Of a stretch of DNA of 64,000 bases, positions 33,265 through 42,864 are shown piece after piece. The position numbers and the translations under genes were made by a program. Source of the stretch: CAWBLP01 sp963789495 (GTDB lineage: Bacteria > Pseudomonadota > Alphaproteobacteria > Acetobacterales > Acetobacteraceae); assembly GCA_963789495.1 (NCBI GenBank), contig CAWBLP010000033.1, forward strand, positions 186,001-250,000, in the 5' to 3' direction. The notes under the pieces are model-generated. The model searched no databases and had not been told where the DNA came from. It worked only from the letters and a program-made list of their open reading frames with translations. Position 1 is the stretch's first letter; each line of letters begins with the position of its first letter.

Positions 33265-33810
33265 ATGGAGTGGGCCGAGGAAACCATCGTTCGACTGCGC
33301 GATCTGTGGGCGGAAGGACTTTCCACCGCGGAAATCGGCCGGCGACTGGGTGTGTCCAAGAATGCGGTGGTCGGCAAGGCGCACCGGCTGGACCTGCCGG
33401 CGCGGCCCTCGCCGATCCGTCGCGAGGGCGAAGCCACAGCGCCCCGACGCGCGGTGCCGCGCTGCGTGACCGGCACGACGTTGCCGCCCCTGTCCAGCGA
33501 TGCGCTGCCCCCGCCCGCCGTGGCACCCGCGTCGGTTGTGAGACCGGCGCCGTTTCCGCCGCTCGCGGCAGCGGCACCGCCAGCCCCGCCCCGACCGGCG
33601 CCCGCTCCCCCCGCGGCAGCGCGCCTGCAGGCAGTGGCGCCGCCGCGGAGCTACGGTCGGGTGGTGACGTGCTGCTGGCCGATCGGCGAGCCAGGCACAC
33701 CCAGTTTCTGCTTCTGCGATGCGCCGTCCGAGCCCGGCAAACCCTATTGCGACGAGCACGCGAAGCTGGCCTACGTGAAGGTGCGTGATCGCCGCGAGGA
33801 CGCCGCCTGA
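33265..33810 (+). CDS. gcrA: GcrA cell-cycle regulator
   Basis: GcrA works with sigma-70 and GANTC methylation to control cell-cycle genes in alphaproteobacteria. 181 residues. The N-terminal DNA-binding region is WAEETIVRLRDLWAEGLSTAEI and LGVSKNAVVGKAHRLDLP. A Pro/Ala-rich linker (about 65-135) leads to the C-terminal sigma-binding part, with CCWPIGEPGTPSFCFC and GKPYCDEH. ATG 33265 follows gggagg at the right distance. Upstream features hint at DnaA and methylation input. Confidence 0.95.
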   Translation: MEWAEETIVRLRDLWAEGLSTAEIGRRLGVSKNAVVGKAHRLDLPARPSPIRREGEATAPRRAVPRCVTGTTLPPLSSDALPPPAVAPASVVRPAPFPPLAAAAPPAPPRPAPAPPAAARLQAVAPPRSYGRVVTCCWPIGEPGTPSFCFCDAPSEPGKPYCDEHAKLAYVKVRDRREDAA

Positions 33811-33833
33811 AGCACGGTTCCGCGGTCTGTGCG

Positions 33834-34013
33834 TCGGGGGCGTTGTTGCCCCCGGCCCTCCACCAAGGGACGCGGGCCCTTGGAACCGACTCCGTTTTGG
33901 GGTGGGAAGGAGGCGCTTGCCTCCACCCCAAACCGAATCCGATTGCGAAGGCGAGAACTTGCTGGAGGTCCAGCGAGGCAACGCCTCCTGGTGGGATTCG
34001 GGGCGAAGCCCCG
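33834..34013. repeat. Mosaic palindromic element, inverted copy
   Basis: This lies between the convergent ends of gcrA and an aminotransferase. It contains gggggcgttgttgccccc, ccaagggacgcgggcccttgg, a central stem (ttttggggtggg pairing with caccccaaac), and cggggcgaagccccg at the far end. The central stem has the G-C variant. Confidence 0.75.
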
Positions 34014-34024
34014 ACGGCGGCGCC

Positions 34025-35197
34025 TCAGGCGTTGCCGGCGAGATAATCCATCGCGGCCTGCACCCCGCCCGGGCGATGCGGGATGCCGGCGATCCGCAAT
34101 CCCATCTCCACCCCGGTGAGCGTGCCGGTCAGTTGCAACGGTGCGAGATCGCCCATGTGGCCGATACGGAACACCCGGTCCTCGATACGGCCGAGACCGT
34201 TGCCGAGGCTCATGTTGAAGCGCTCCAGGATGGTGCTGCGCAGCGCATCGGCGCTGTGGCCCTCCGGCACGCGCACCGCGGTGACCCCGGGCGCATAGGC
34301 CCGCGGGTCCAGGCATTGCAGCTCCAGCCCCCAATGACGGACGGTGCGACGGGTTGCCTCGGCATAGCGATCATGCCGCGCGAACACATCGGGCAGGCCT
34401 TCCTCCAGCAGCATCGCCAGCGCCTCGTTCAGCGCGAACAGCAGGTTGACCGCCGGCGTGTAGGGAAAGAACCCGGTCTGGTTGGCGGTCACCAGCGGTT
34501 CCCAGTCCCAATAGCCGCGTGGCAACGTGGCGCTGTCCATCGCGGCCAAAGCTTTCTCGCTGATCGCATTGAAGCCGAGGCCGGGCGGCACCATCAGCCC
34601 CTTCTGCGAGCCGGCGATAGTGACATCGATCCCCCAGGCGTCATGCTGCAGATCGGCGCAGCCGAGGGATGAGATCGCGTCCACCATCAGCAGGGCGGGA
34701 TGGCCGACACGGTCCATCACCTGGCGCACGGCGGTAACGTCGGTCATGCAGCTGGTCGAAGTCTCGCTGTGCACCACGCAGACCGCCTTGATGCGGTGCT
34801 GCCGATCCTCGGCCAGCGCGGCCCCGATCGCGGCCGGATCGGCCCCGCGGCGCCAATCGGTCTCCAGCAGCACGGGCTCCAGCCGCTGGCGACGCACCAG
34901 CTGCTCCCAGAGATGCGCAAACCAGCCGGTGTGGCTCAGCAGCACCTGGTCGCCGGGGGACAGCGTGTTGACCAGCGCGGCTTCCCAGGCGCCGGTGCCG
35001 GAGGCGGGGTAGATCGCGACCGTCCCCTTGGTCTGGAACACCGCCCGGAGCTTGCTGACCACCTCCCGCCCGAGCCGGCCGAATTCCGGCCCGCGATGGT
35101 TGATCGCGTTGTGGTCCATCGCCCGCAATACACGGTCGGGGACATTGGTCGGGCCTGGTGTCTGCAGAAAATGCCGCCCGGCGACGAATCCGGTCAT
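34025..35197 (-). CDS. Class V aminotransferase (serine-glyoxylate/alanine-glyoxylate type)
   Basis: This PLP enzyme transfers an amino group, probably from serine or alanine to glyoxylate. 390 residues. Landmarks are the N-terminal FLQTPGPTNVPDRVLRAM, then YPASGTGAWEAAL, VHSETSTSC, and VDAISSLGC. The PLP lysine is in TIAGSQKGLMVPPGLG, and a late RIEDRVFRIGHMG contains the substrate Arg. ATG 35197 follows gaggaaac. It reads towards gcrA across an intergenic palindromic element. Exact substrate is uncertain. Confidence 0.9.
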   Translation of the reverse strand: MTGFVAGRHFLQTPGPTNVPDRVLRAMDHNAINHRGPEFGRLGREVVSKLRAVFQTKGTVAIYPASGTGAWEAALVNTLSPGDQVLLSHTGWFAHLWEQLVRRQRLEPVLLETDWRRGADPAAIGAALAEDRQHRIKAVCVVHSETSTSCMTDVTAVRQVMDRVGHPALLMVDAISSLGCADLQHDAWGIDVTIAGSQKGLMVPPGLGFNAISEKALAAMDSATLPRGYWDWEPLVTANQTGFFPYTPAVNLLFALNEALAMLLEEGLPDVFARHDRYAEATRRTVRHWGLELQCLDPRAYAPGVTAVRVPEGHSADALRSTILERFNMSLGNGLGRIEDRVFRIGHMGDLAPLQLTGTLTGVEMGLRIAGIPHRPGGVQAAMDYLAGNA

Positions 35198-35341
35198 GCT
35201 GTGGTTTCCTCCCTCGGGACGGGAGAGAAAGCACGCGGCGTAACGCTTGCCAATGCCCGGGTGCCGACGGCCGCGGGGCCGCTGCGAATCGTGCCTGTGC
35301 GAATCGTGCCGGCCGCCAGCCGAGAGGCAAGGCAATAGGCG

Positions 35342-35605
35342 TTACCGCCCCTCGTCCGCGCCGGCGCCGCGCGCGCCACCCTGTCCGGTTGCAGGCGGCC
35401 CCGTTGCGGACGGACCAGCACCGCCCTCCGGTTGTGACGGATCCTGCGACAATCGCTCGGCGCCGCCGGCCGTCTCCGCATCGATCAGCCGCATTTCGCG
35501 ATAGATCGCGTCGGTGATCTGCCGCGGCTCCAGGGTGAGCCACTGCTCATCGGAGTAGCGGGCGCGGGTCCGTTGATACGCAAGCCGGAAGAACTCGCTC
35601 ATCAC
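35342..35605 (-). CDS. Small hypothetical protein divergent from mucR
   Basis: 87 residues. The first half is structured (FFRLAYQRTRARYSDEQW, then TDAIYREMRLID, probably helical) and the second half is low-complexity Gly/Pro/Ala. No family recognised. It shares a 70-base intergenic region, with a palindrome, with mucR, so joint regulation is possible. Confidence 0.55.
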   Translation of the reverse strand: MMSEFFRLAYQRTRARYSDEQWLTLEPRQITDAIYREMRLIDAETAGGAERLSQDPSQPEGGAGPSATGPPATGQGGARGAGADEGR

Positions 35606-35625
35606 TGCAAAAACCGTTTATAGTT

Positions 35626-35638
35626 CGTGAAATTCACG
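35626..35638. promoter_or_regulatory. Palindrome in the mucR divergent promoter
   Basis: cgtgaa-a-ttcacg is a perfect 13-base palindrome inside an AT-rich stretch (tatagtt...gttata). It lies 38 bases upstream of mucR and 21 bases upstream of the divergent small gene. MucR-type regulators repress themselves, so this may be an operator. Confidence 0.45.
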
Positions 35639-35675
35639 TTATAGCCCTCCCCGTTGGGGGAGCAATATCCAGACT

Positions 35676-36110
35676 ATGACCGGTTCGGATGACATGGTTC
35701 TCGCGCTCGCGGCGCAAATCGTGAGCGCTCACGTTTCAAGCAACACAATGCCGGCGGCAGATCTGCCTCGGCTGATCCAGGAGGTGATTGTCGCCTTGCG
35801 TGCCGCCCTGCAGGCCGCCGAGACACCCGAGCGGCTAAAGCCCGCCGTGTCCATTCAGCAATCGGTCGAACATGATTCGATCGCCTGCCTGGAATGCGGC
35901 AAGCGCTTCCGTACTCTGAAGCGCCATCTGGAGCGTGAACACGCGATGAACGAGCTCGACTACCGGGGCCGTTGGAAATTGCCGGCCAGCTATAAACTCA
36001 GCGCGCCGGAGTACACCGCGTTCCGCTCCGAAGTAGCCCGCAAAATCGGGCTCGGCCGCCGTCCGCGCGCACGGCCCCGCCGAGCAGGGCGACCCGCCGG
36101 CAAAACCTGA
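35676..36110 (+). CDS. mucR: MucR/Ros family transcriptional regulator
   Basis: This is a single C2H2 zinc-finger regulator of the Ros/MucR family, controlling surface polysaccharide, motility and cell-cycle genes in alphaproteobacteria. 144 residues. An N-terminal helical oligomerisation part (AAQIVSAHVSSNTMP, LIQEVIVALRAAL) is followed by the finger ACLECGKRFRTLKRHLEREH. The family signature LDYRGRWKLPASYKLSAPEY follows, with a basic tail. ATG 35676 fits the family N-terminus. Confidence 0.94.
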   Translation: MTGSDDMVLALAAQIVSAHVSSNTMPAADLPRLIQEVIVALRAALQAAETPERLKPAVSIQQSVEHDSIACLECGKRFRTLKRHLEREHAMNELDYRGRWKLPASYKLSAPEYTAFRSEVARKIGLGRRPRARPRRAGRPAGKT

Positions 36111-36392
36111 CCGGACGGTTCAGCGATCCCGCAGCGCGTGTCGGAGGTTTCGGGGACCCGCCGCGCACTGCAGGATTGGATTGCTGGTTTCGGATGAAAC
36201 CGAGGACAGGCACACACTGCGCCATGCCGCAGTGTGTGCGGCTTCGGGCGTTCGCGGTTCGGCGAGCCCAGCCGACCATGCGCTGTCATGACCCCTGCGC
36301 GCACCTCACACACGCATCGCCACACACCGCCGCATGCCGGCCGGCCCGCGCCGTCGTGGCGGCGGCAGTCGCGACCGAGCTTTGGAAACATC

Positions 36393-36420
36393 TTGACAAA
36401 ATCAGCAAACTATGCATACT
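36393..36420 (+). promoter_or_regulatory. Sigma-70-like promoter for a possible small transcript
   Basis: ttgaca (36393-36398) and catact (36415-36420) are 16 bases apart in an AT-rich island within very GC-rich DNA. A good ribosome site and short frame follow. The bases from 36111 to 36392 show no gene. Confidence 0.55.
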
Positions 36421-36459
36421 GCATGCATTGCAACGAACACAGGAGGGTGCCGAAACAGC

Positions 36460-36534
36460 ATGACTCCACCTGGGTTGATTGGGATCGCCGACCCACTTGG
36501 CATCGGCGGTGCATACCAAGTCGTCCAAGTATAG
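36460..36534 (+). CDS. Possible 24-residue peptide gene or leader peptide
   Basis: Forty bases behind the promoter, aggagg at 36441-36446 precedes ATG 36460, at a rather long distance. The frame encodes 24 residues, largely hydrophobic (PGLIGIADPLGIGGAYQVV). The alternative is a non-coding small RNA spanning about 36427-36617. It is too short for composition tests, and no homologue is known to me. Confidence 0.3.
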   Translation: MTPPGLIGIADPLGIGGAYQVVQV

Positions 36535-36580
36535 CTCGGCGTTAATCGCCCGAGTGCGAAGGCAGTGATCTTCGCAATCC

Positions 36581-36617
36581 GACCCCCGGGGTTCGCAGTA
36601 GGCGCACGGGGGTCTTT
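36581..36617 (+). terminator. Hairpin behind the possible small transcript
   Basis: gacccccg (36581-36588) pairs with cgggggtc (36607-36614), followed by a short ttt. With the upstream promoter this marks a compact transcription unit of about 190 bases. Confidence 0.45.
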
Positions 36618-36789
36618 GCTGTACTCCAAACCCGCCGGCCATCCTCCCCCATCGTCTCCGACCCGTCACGCCCCGTCGCCGCGGCGCGGCAGCTCATTGT
36701 AGTTGTGCCCGCGCCGCGGAGGGGTGAAGTTGCCAACCGTGGCCCCTCCACCCCGGCACCACACCGATGGAAAGCGAGACACGCATAGC

Positions 36790-37915
36790 ATGACATGGTC
36801 CATCCCGGTTGGCGTCGTTCGCGGCACAGTGATTCGGATCCACCTCACCTTCCTGCTGCTCCTGCTGTGGATCGGCGCCGCACATTATGCGGAGGGTGGC
36901 ACCAGCGCCGCGATACAGGGCGTGGTGTTCATCGGTCCTGGTGTTCCTCTGCGTGCTGCTGCACGAATTCGGCCATGTCTTCGCCGCCAGCCGCTACGGG
37001 GTGCATACGCCCGACATCACGCTGCTGCCGATCGGCGGCGTGGCGCGACTGTCGCGGATCCCGGAAAAACCCAATCAGGAATTGCTCATCGCGATCGCCG
37101 GTCCGGCCGTGAATGTCGTCATCGCCGCCCTGCTCTATCTGGCGATCGGCCACCTGCCCACCGCCAGCGCCATCGAGCTGCAGAACCCCGGTGTCAGCAT
37201 GCTGTCGCGGCTCGCCGCGGTAAACGTGTTCCTGGTGCTGTTCAACCTGATCCCGGCCTTCCCGATGGATGGCGGCCGCGTGCTGCGGGCCCTGCTCGCC
37301 TGGCGCCTCGGCTTCGCCCGCGCCACCCAGATCGCCGCCGTCATCGGCCAGGGAGTGGCCTTCGTGTTCGGTCTGCTCGGATTGTTCGGCAATCCGCTGC
37401 TGCTGTTCATCGCCCTGTTCGTCTACCTGGGAGCCGCGGCGGAATCGCACAGCGTGCAGCTCCGCCAGGTCGCACGCGGCATGCTGGTGACCGATGCCAT
37501 GATCACCCATTTCGAGAGCCTGACACCCGCCAGCTCCGTGGCGGACGCGGTGCAATGCCTGATCCGCACCACACAGCACGAATTCCCGGTGGTGGACGGG
37601 GCCGGCCGCCTGCGCGGCGTGCTGACGCGGGATGCCATGATCCAGGCGCTGCGTGAACAGGGGCCGGATACGCCGGTGATCGAGGCGATGCAGCGCGACG
37701 TGCCGGTGGTGCATCCCCGCCAGAGCCTGGCCGAAGCGCTCAACCTGCTGCAGGAGAACCGTCTGCCGGCGGTGGGCGTGACGGACGGATCAGGTCGCCT
37801 GGTCGGACTGATCACCCCGGAAAATGTCGGCGAGATCATGATGCTGCACGCCGCCCACCCGCAGGATCGCCCGCAGCCGGTCGATCGGCCGCCGGCCCGC
37901 AACCCCTGGCTCTGA
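36790..37915 (+). pseudogene. M50 site-2-type metalloprotease with CBS pair, one frameshift as read
   Basis: This is an integral membrane zinc protease that may cut membrane-bound regulators. An N-terminal helix pair begins MTWSIPVGVVRGTVIRIH. Then come the zinc motif HEFGHVFAA, LPIGGVARL, and the third ligand in NLIPAFPMDGGRVLRAL. Two CBS domains occupy the C-terminal third (VTDAMITHFE, VIEAMQRDVPVV). The frame breaks near 36937 (atcggtcctgg), where deleting one base joins the first 50 residues to the rest and gives 374 residues. The architecture matches mycobacterial Rip3-like proteins. The active site is intact. Confidence 0.85.
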
Positions 37916-38015
37916 CGCGATCCAGCCCAGGCCGCCACCACCGAACTTCCCCCGTGCCACGCACCGGCGCCGCGCATAAGCAGTTCCTTCACCTGTGCGC
38001 CGCCATGCTGGCGCG

Positions 38016-39438
38016 ATGTGGCTGCAGCGCACCATGCACGACGGGCTCATCGGGCCGGGCGGGATCGGTCATGCCCGGGATCCCGGCAGGGCCGCGCGCG
38101 GCCATCGCGTCGCCTGCACCGGCGCCATCGCACTCGCCGCAGCCTTGCTGTCCTGGCCAGCGCTGTACAGCGGCTACCCGCTCGTCTTCGCCGATACCGG
38201 CACCTATCTCTCGCAGGCGATTGAGCGCTACCTCGGCTGGGACCGTCCGGTCTTCTACAGCCTGTTCCTGCTGCCGCTGCATCTGACGCTGACCACCTGG
38301 CCGGCGATCTTCGTCCAGGCGCTGCTGGTGGCCCATACGCTGCACCTGCTGCGGCGCACGCTGCTGCCGGGCACCTCGCCGCTATGGCTGGTGCCACTCG
38401 CCTTGTGCGCGAGCCTCGCCACCGCGCTGCCCTGGTTCGCCGCGCAACTGATGCCGGACATCTTCACGCCGCTGCTGATCCTGGTGCTCGCGCTGCTGGT
38501 GTTCGTGCCACAGCGCCTGAGCGCCAATGAACGATGCTGGCTGGTCCTGTTCGGGGCTTTCATGGTCGCCACACAGCAGTCCAGCCTGCTGCTGTCGGCC
38601 GCTCTGCTGGGGGTGCTGGCCCCGCTCCGGCACCGCCTGGGTTCCACCGCGCCGCTGGGGCCGCGCGGATGGGGGCAACTCGCCGCGCTGCCGGCCCTGG
38701 CGGTCTGCGCGCTGGTGGCGGTCAACCTGCTCGGGAAAGGCAAGGCCGCCATCTCGCCCTACGGCAATGTCTTCGTGCTGGCCCGCATCATTTATGATGG
38801 CCCCGGCCGGGACGTGCTGCGACAGGACTGTCCACAGGCCGGCTGGCGACTCTGCCCTTTCATCGACCGTCTGCCGGATGACTCCGATGGGTTTCTCTGG
38901 CAGCCGGACAGTCCCATGATCCTGGCCGGCGGGCACCAGGCGGTCTCCGCCGACGCCAACGCCATCATCATGGCGGCGCTCCGCCGCGAGCCGGGTGCCG
39001 AGGCCCTCGCCTTCCTGCACAACGCCCTGCGCCAGCTCAGTTGGTTCGCCACCGGGGACGGACTGCAGGCCTGGCCGCAGAGTGTGGGGGCGCGCATCGC
39101 CCGTGACTTTCCGCCGTTCGAATTTGCCGCCTATCGAGAACTCGCGCCAGGGCCGCGGCCAGCTTGCCGTCCCGCCGCCGCTGCCGCCGCTGCACATCGC
39201 CGTGGCGCTGGCAGGAATTGCCGGCTGCGTCGGGGTGCTGGCGATCGGGCTGCGGCGCCGCCATGTCGCGGCGGGTTTCGCAGCCGCGGTGCTGCTCGAC
39301 CTGTTGGCCAACGCCGCGATCGCCGGCGGCCTGTCGCACCCGCATCACCGCTACCAGAGCCGCGTCGTGCTGCTTGCCCCCATCATCGCGGTGCTGGGCG
39401 GCGTGGCGCTCCGCCGTGACCTTCGCCGGCATGCATGA
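38016..39438 (+). pseudogene. Polytopic membrane protein of unknown function, one frameshift as read
   Basis: About 473 residues once one extra base near 39150 (gcgccagggcc) is removed. Roughly ten hydrophobic helices can be seen, including ALAAALLSWPALYSGYP and IFVQALLVAHTLHLLR at the start. A long extracytoplasmic part (about 260-360) lies between helices, and the end is PHHRYQSRVVLLAPIIAVLG. The layout recalls GT-C-type glycosyltransferases, but no catalytic motif is certain. Its stop overlaps the start of a flippase gene by four bases, so a role in surface glycan assembly is likely. Start could also be GTG 37995. Confidence 0.6.
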
Positions 39439-40936
39439 CCCGGCAGGCGCGGCGCAACGTCTTCTGGTCGGGGCTGGAGGCGGCCATCTCCGGCCTGCTG
39501 TCGTTCACCGCCGCCTGCGTCGTGGCACGGCTGGTCGGCCCGTCGGAGCTGGGCCTGGGCGCCGCGGCGGTCGCCGTGCATGTCGTGCTCTGGGTCGCGG
39601 CGAACGGGCTGTTTGCCGATGCGCTGGTGCAGCGTGGCGCCACCGATGCCGAGACGATCGGCAGCGCCGTCTGGGCCTCGTTCGGCGTCGGCGTGGTCGC
39701 CGCCTTGCTGCAGGTGGCAGCCGGCTGGCTGCTCGCCGCCTGGTTCGCCGATCCGCGACTGCTGCGCATGGGCCTGCTGCTCGCCGTGTCGCTGCCGCTG
39801 GTGGGGGCCGCGGGGGCGGTGCAGGGCGTGCTGACGATGCGGCGGGCCTATCGCGCGTTGGCCTGGCGCACCATCATCGGCCAGGGCCTGGGCACGCTGG
39901 TCGGCATTTCGGCCGCCTGGGTCCATGCCGGCGCCTGGGCACCGGTGCTGCAGCAATGCGTGGTCTCCGGCGCCGGGACCACCACGCTGCTGATCGGCGT
40001 TCGGCTGGGCCCGCCGTCCGCGTTGCGCTGGCATGCGGTGCGCGGGCTGCTGCGGGTCGGCCTGCCATTGACCGCCAGCACGCTGGTGCTCGCCGGCCGT
40101 TACCGCCTGTTCGCGGTGCTGATCGGTGGCGTCGCCGGCGCCACTACGCTTGGCCAGGTGCACATGGCGTTCCGCCTGGTCGACACCCTGCGCGACCTGG
40201 CGACGACCGCACAATGGCGCCTGATGCTGCCGATCCTGGCGGAGCAACAGCACGAGCCGGCCGCATTGCGCGCGACCGTCGATCGACTGCTCGGCTGGTC
40301 CAGCCTCGCCATGCTGCCGTTGTGCGGCGCCCTGGCGCTCGCGCTGCCGTTGCTGGTGCCGCTGGTGCTGGGTCCCGCCTGGCTGCCATCCGGTCTCGCG
40401 GCCGAACCACTAGCGTTGCTGATGGCGCTACTGAGCCTGATGTTTCCGTCCGGCGTCGCGCTGGTGGCACGCGGCCGCACCACGCCGGCGCTGATCGGCA
40501 ACGCCGCCATTACAACGGCGACGGCCCTGGGCGCGCTGCTGGTCACCCCGGCCACGCCGCTGCGGGCGACGCTGCTATGGGTCGCGATGCAGGCGCTGGT
40601 GTTGCCCTACTTGCTGTGGGTGAACGGCCGCGCCCTGGACACTGGGCCGTTCCGCCCGCTGCGCGCCGGCCTGCCGATGCTGCTGATGACCCTGACGGCG
40701 GCGGCGATCGGGTTGCTGGTGCCGATGGGGATCGGCATTCCGATCGCACCACATGGCTGATCGCGACGCGGCTGACGCTGTTTGCAGCAAGCGGGATGGC
40801 GTTGTTGGGCGTGGCGGCGCTCGTCCCGCTGAGCCGAGGTCAACGGCGTGTCCTCCGCATCGCACCTTTTGGCGCGGTGCGGCAAGCATCGGGGGCGTTG
40901 CCCCCGGAACCCCCATCAAGGGGCGCTGCCCATTAA
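39435..40936 (+). pseudogene. Wzx-like polysaccharide flippase (MOP superfamily), C-terminal frameshift as read
   Basis: This lipid-linked oligosaccharide flippase has 12-14 membrane helices. It begins RRNVFWSGLEAAISGLLSF and ARLVGPSELGLGAAA, the usual opening of the lipopolysaccharide-export flippase group. The first frame stops at 40760 mid-helix. Restoring one base near 40741 (atcgcacc) continues as TTWLIATRLTLFAASG to 40936 and gives 500 residues. The final 20 or so codons lie within an intergenic palindromic element, so the true end may differ. It is coupled with the upstream membrane protein gene. Confidence 0.78.
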
Positions 40937-41146
40937 ATCTCCGCCAAGGGCCGGGCCCTGTCATGTAAATGGAGGTGGTGAGGGCAGGTGTAGAAGGAGT
41001 TCCCAAAATACAGCCCTAAATAGAATTTACGGCCAAAGCGGTGCGGGCCCGGACGCTGGGCAACTTGGAACCGAATCCGATTGCAAAGGCGAGAATTTGC
41101 TGGAGGAGGCAAAGCCTCCTGGTGGGGTGCGGGGCAACGCCCCGCC
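40890..41146. repeat. Mosaic palindromic element, divergent copy
   Basis: The ends cgggggcgttgcccccg and gcggggcaacgccccgc are clear. The inner part is largely replaced by unrelated, more AT-rich sequence near 40960-41040, and the central long stem is missing. It lies between convergent genes. Confidence 0.7.
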
Positions 41147-41205
41147 GCTTCCTGCACTCCACCGAAAAAATTGGGGACAGACTGCGGCCCCTGCCGAGCC
41201 CGCGA

Positions 41206-42540
41206 CTACGGCTTCGGCGCCATCCCGGCCAGACGGTCAAACCCGGCCCACGCCGCTCGGTAGTCGGGGCGCAGTGTATTCACCGGCGCCTCGCCCAGTT
41301 CGGCCAGCCACCGCCGCTCGGTCGCCTCGGCCTCCGCCCAGCATGCCGCCACCACCTGCGTCCGGTCCGCCTTGCCGCCACCAGCCAGAACCTCGCCGAT
41401 GCGGTTCCGAAACGCCTCCTCCAGCGCATCGCGTTCGGCCCGCAGCGCCGCCAGATGGATCGGCAGCTCCGGCAACATGGCGCGGTGCAATTGCTCGTGG
41501 CGCCACCATAGCGTGGCGGGATCGCAGCGATCGCTCGGGTGCGGTCCCTGCACCGGCAACGGAACCCCTGGCAGCACCGGCTTGAAGATCGAGGTGCAGG
41601 GTGCGGCCGAACCGGTCACCCAATGCACTGCCTGGTCGGCGTGCAATTCGGAGACCATCGCGTTGACCGTCTGCCCGCCGCGCTCCTCATCCATCGCATG
41701 CATGCAGATCGTGCGCAGCGCCGCATCCTGCGGGTGCCAGTCGGGATCTGCTTCGGCCGCGGCGCCGTGGTCGCGCAGCACGCCCATCATCGCCGCCACG
41801 TCCAGCCGCCCCTGCGCGCGTTGCAGCAGCATGCCCGAGCGGGCGCAGCGCGCGCGGCCATGGCTGATCGTGTCCTGCTGCAGATTGGTCAATGCGGCGG
41901 CGACGTCGAACCGCAGGCCGGTGCACCAGCCCTCGATGCGGGCGTAATCCAGCAGCGCCGGGCTGATCCGGTCGTAGTCCTGCCCGATGCTGTAGGCGTT
42001 GGAGATCGAGCGCACGTCCTTGACGCGCTGCACCACCCACATGCGGCCGACGGTTTCCAGCACGAACGCGTCCCGCGGATCCGCCACGATGAACGAATTG
42101 TGGTAGAAACGCTGCGCCAGATGGCCGCAACTACCGCCCTGACCGTGCTGTTCCAGCAGGGCGATGATCACCTCCACCGCCGCGGCCGCCGATGCCGCCC
42201 GTTCCAGCGCCAGGCGCAGCAGGTCCATGCCGATCAGAGCCGGTTCCTGCTGCGGCGGAATGCGCGCATGCACCGCTTCGTTGCCGATGACGACGCCAAA
42301 CTCGTTGGCGCCCATCTCTGCACCCCACAGCCAGAACGGGCGGCACAGCAGCACCGCATGCGTCTCCCGCACCTGCGGTATCGAGATGTAGGTGCAGCGC
42401 AGCTGTTCGTCGGCGCCGTGCCGGGCGCGGGCGCGGAATTCCACCGCCTGGGCCTCGTTGCGCTCGCGATCGCTGTTCTTTCCGAACAGCACGCTGCCTG
42501 ACGCCGTGGCGGGCGGCAGGGCGACGATGGTGTCGCACAT
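41206..42540 (-). CDS. Secernin-like C69 family peptidase (Ntn hydrolase)
   Basis: 444 residues. It starts MCDTIVALP. The Cys at position 2 becomes the N-terminal nucleophile in C69/secernin enzymes. GSVLFGKNSDRERNEAQ, GAEMGANEFGVVIGNEA and ISNAYSIGQDYDRI are typical of the family. C69 dipeptidases cleave short peptides, while the activity of secernin-like members is poorly known. It is adjacent to hmgA on the same strand but separated by 324 bases, so a shared operon is doubtful. Confidence 0.87.
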   Translation of the reverse strand: MCDTIVALPPATASGSVLFGKNSDRERNEAQAVEFRARARHGADEQLRCTYISIPQVRETHAVLLCRPFWLWGAEMGANEFGVVIGNEAVHARIPPQQEPALIGMDLLRLALERAASAAAAVEVIIALLEQHGQGGSCGHLAQRFYHNSFIVADPRDAFVLETVGRMWVVQRVKDVRSISNAYSIGQDYDRISPALLDYARIEGWCTGLRFDVAAALTNLQQDTISHGRARCARSGMLLQRAQGRLDVAAMMGVLRDHGAAAEADPDWHPQDAALRTICMHAMDEERGGQTVNAMVSELHADQAVHWVTGSAAPCTSIFKPVLPGVPLPVQGPHPSDRCDPATLWWRHEQLHRAMLPELPIHLAALRAERDALEEAFRNRIGEVLAGGGKADRTQVVAACWAEAEATERRWLAELGEAPVNTLRPDYRAAWAGFDRLAGMAPKP

Positions 42541-42864
42541 CTCAGCCGCACGCCTTCATGGTACTGCGACGCCACGATGTGGCCGAACCGCGCGCCTGGG
42601 GGATTGCTGCCATGCTGGTCTCCTCCGATCGGTAGCGGCCGATGTCATATGTCACCCGCCGGGACCGTGCAGCCTCGCGTCGCCTGGTGGCTGATCTGTG
42701 GCAGCGCCGTCGCGACGCGACTGTTCCACGCGCCAACGCCGATCGCGACCTGGCCGCCGCGGTGGCCGTGCACTTGGAACATCACCTTGTCCTTATGTAG
42801 CGCCGCGTTCCCCCAGTGCGCAGCGCGACCGGATATCTGCACGACGGACCACGCGTCGTATCCG
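42541..42864. other. Gap between hmgA and the secernin-like gene, no clear gene
   Basis: Several short frames cross it, but none shows a family pattern or a good start. It may hold the remains of a gene or only the promoter of the secernin-like gene (minus strand). Confidence 0.45.

Noticed and set aside
32069..33931. Long minus-strand open frame opposite the amidase and gcrA
   Set aside because: No family motifs. The plus strand carries two recognisable genes.
40937..41040. AT-richer segment in the 40890 element considered as an inserted small gene
   Set aside because: No frame with a start and ribosome site, and no recognisable RNA fold.
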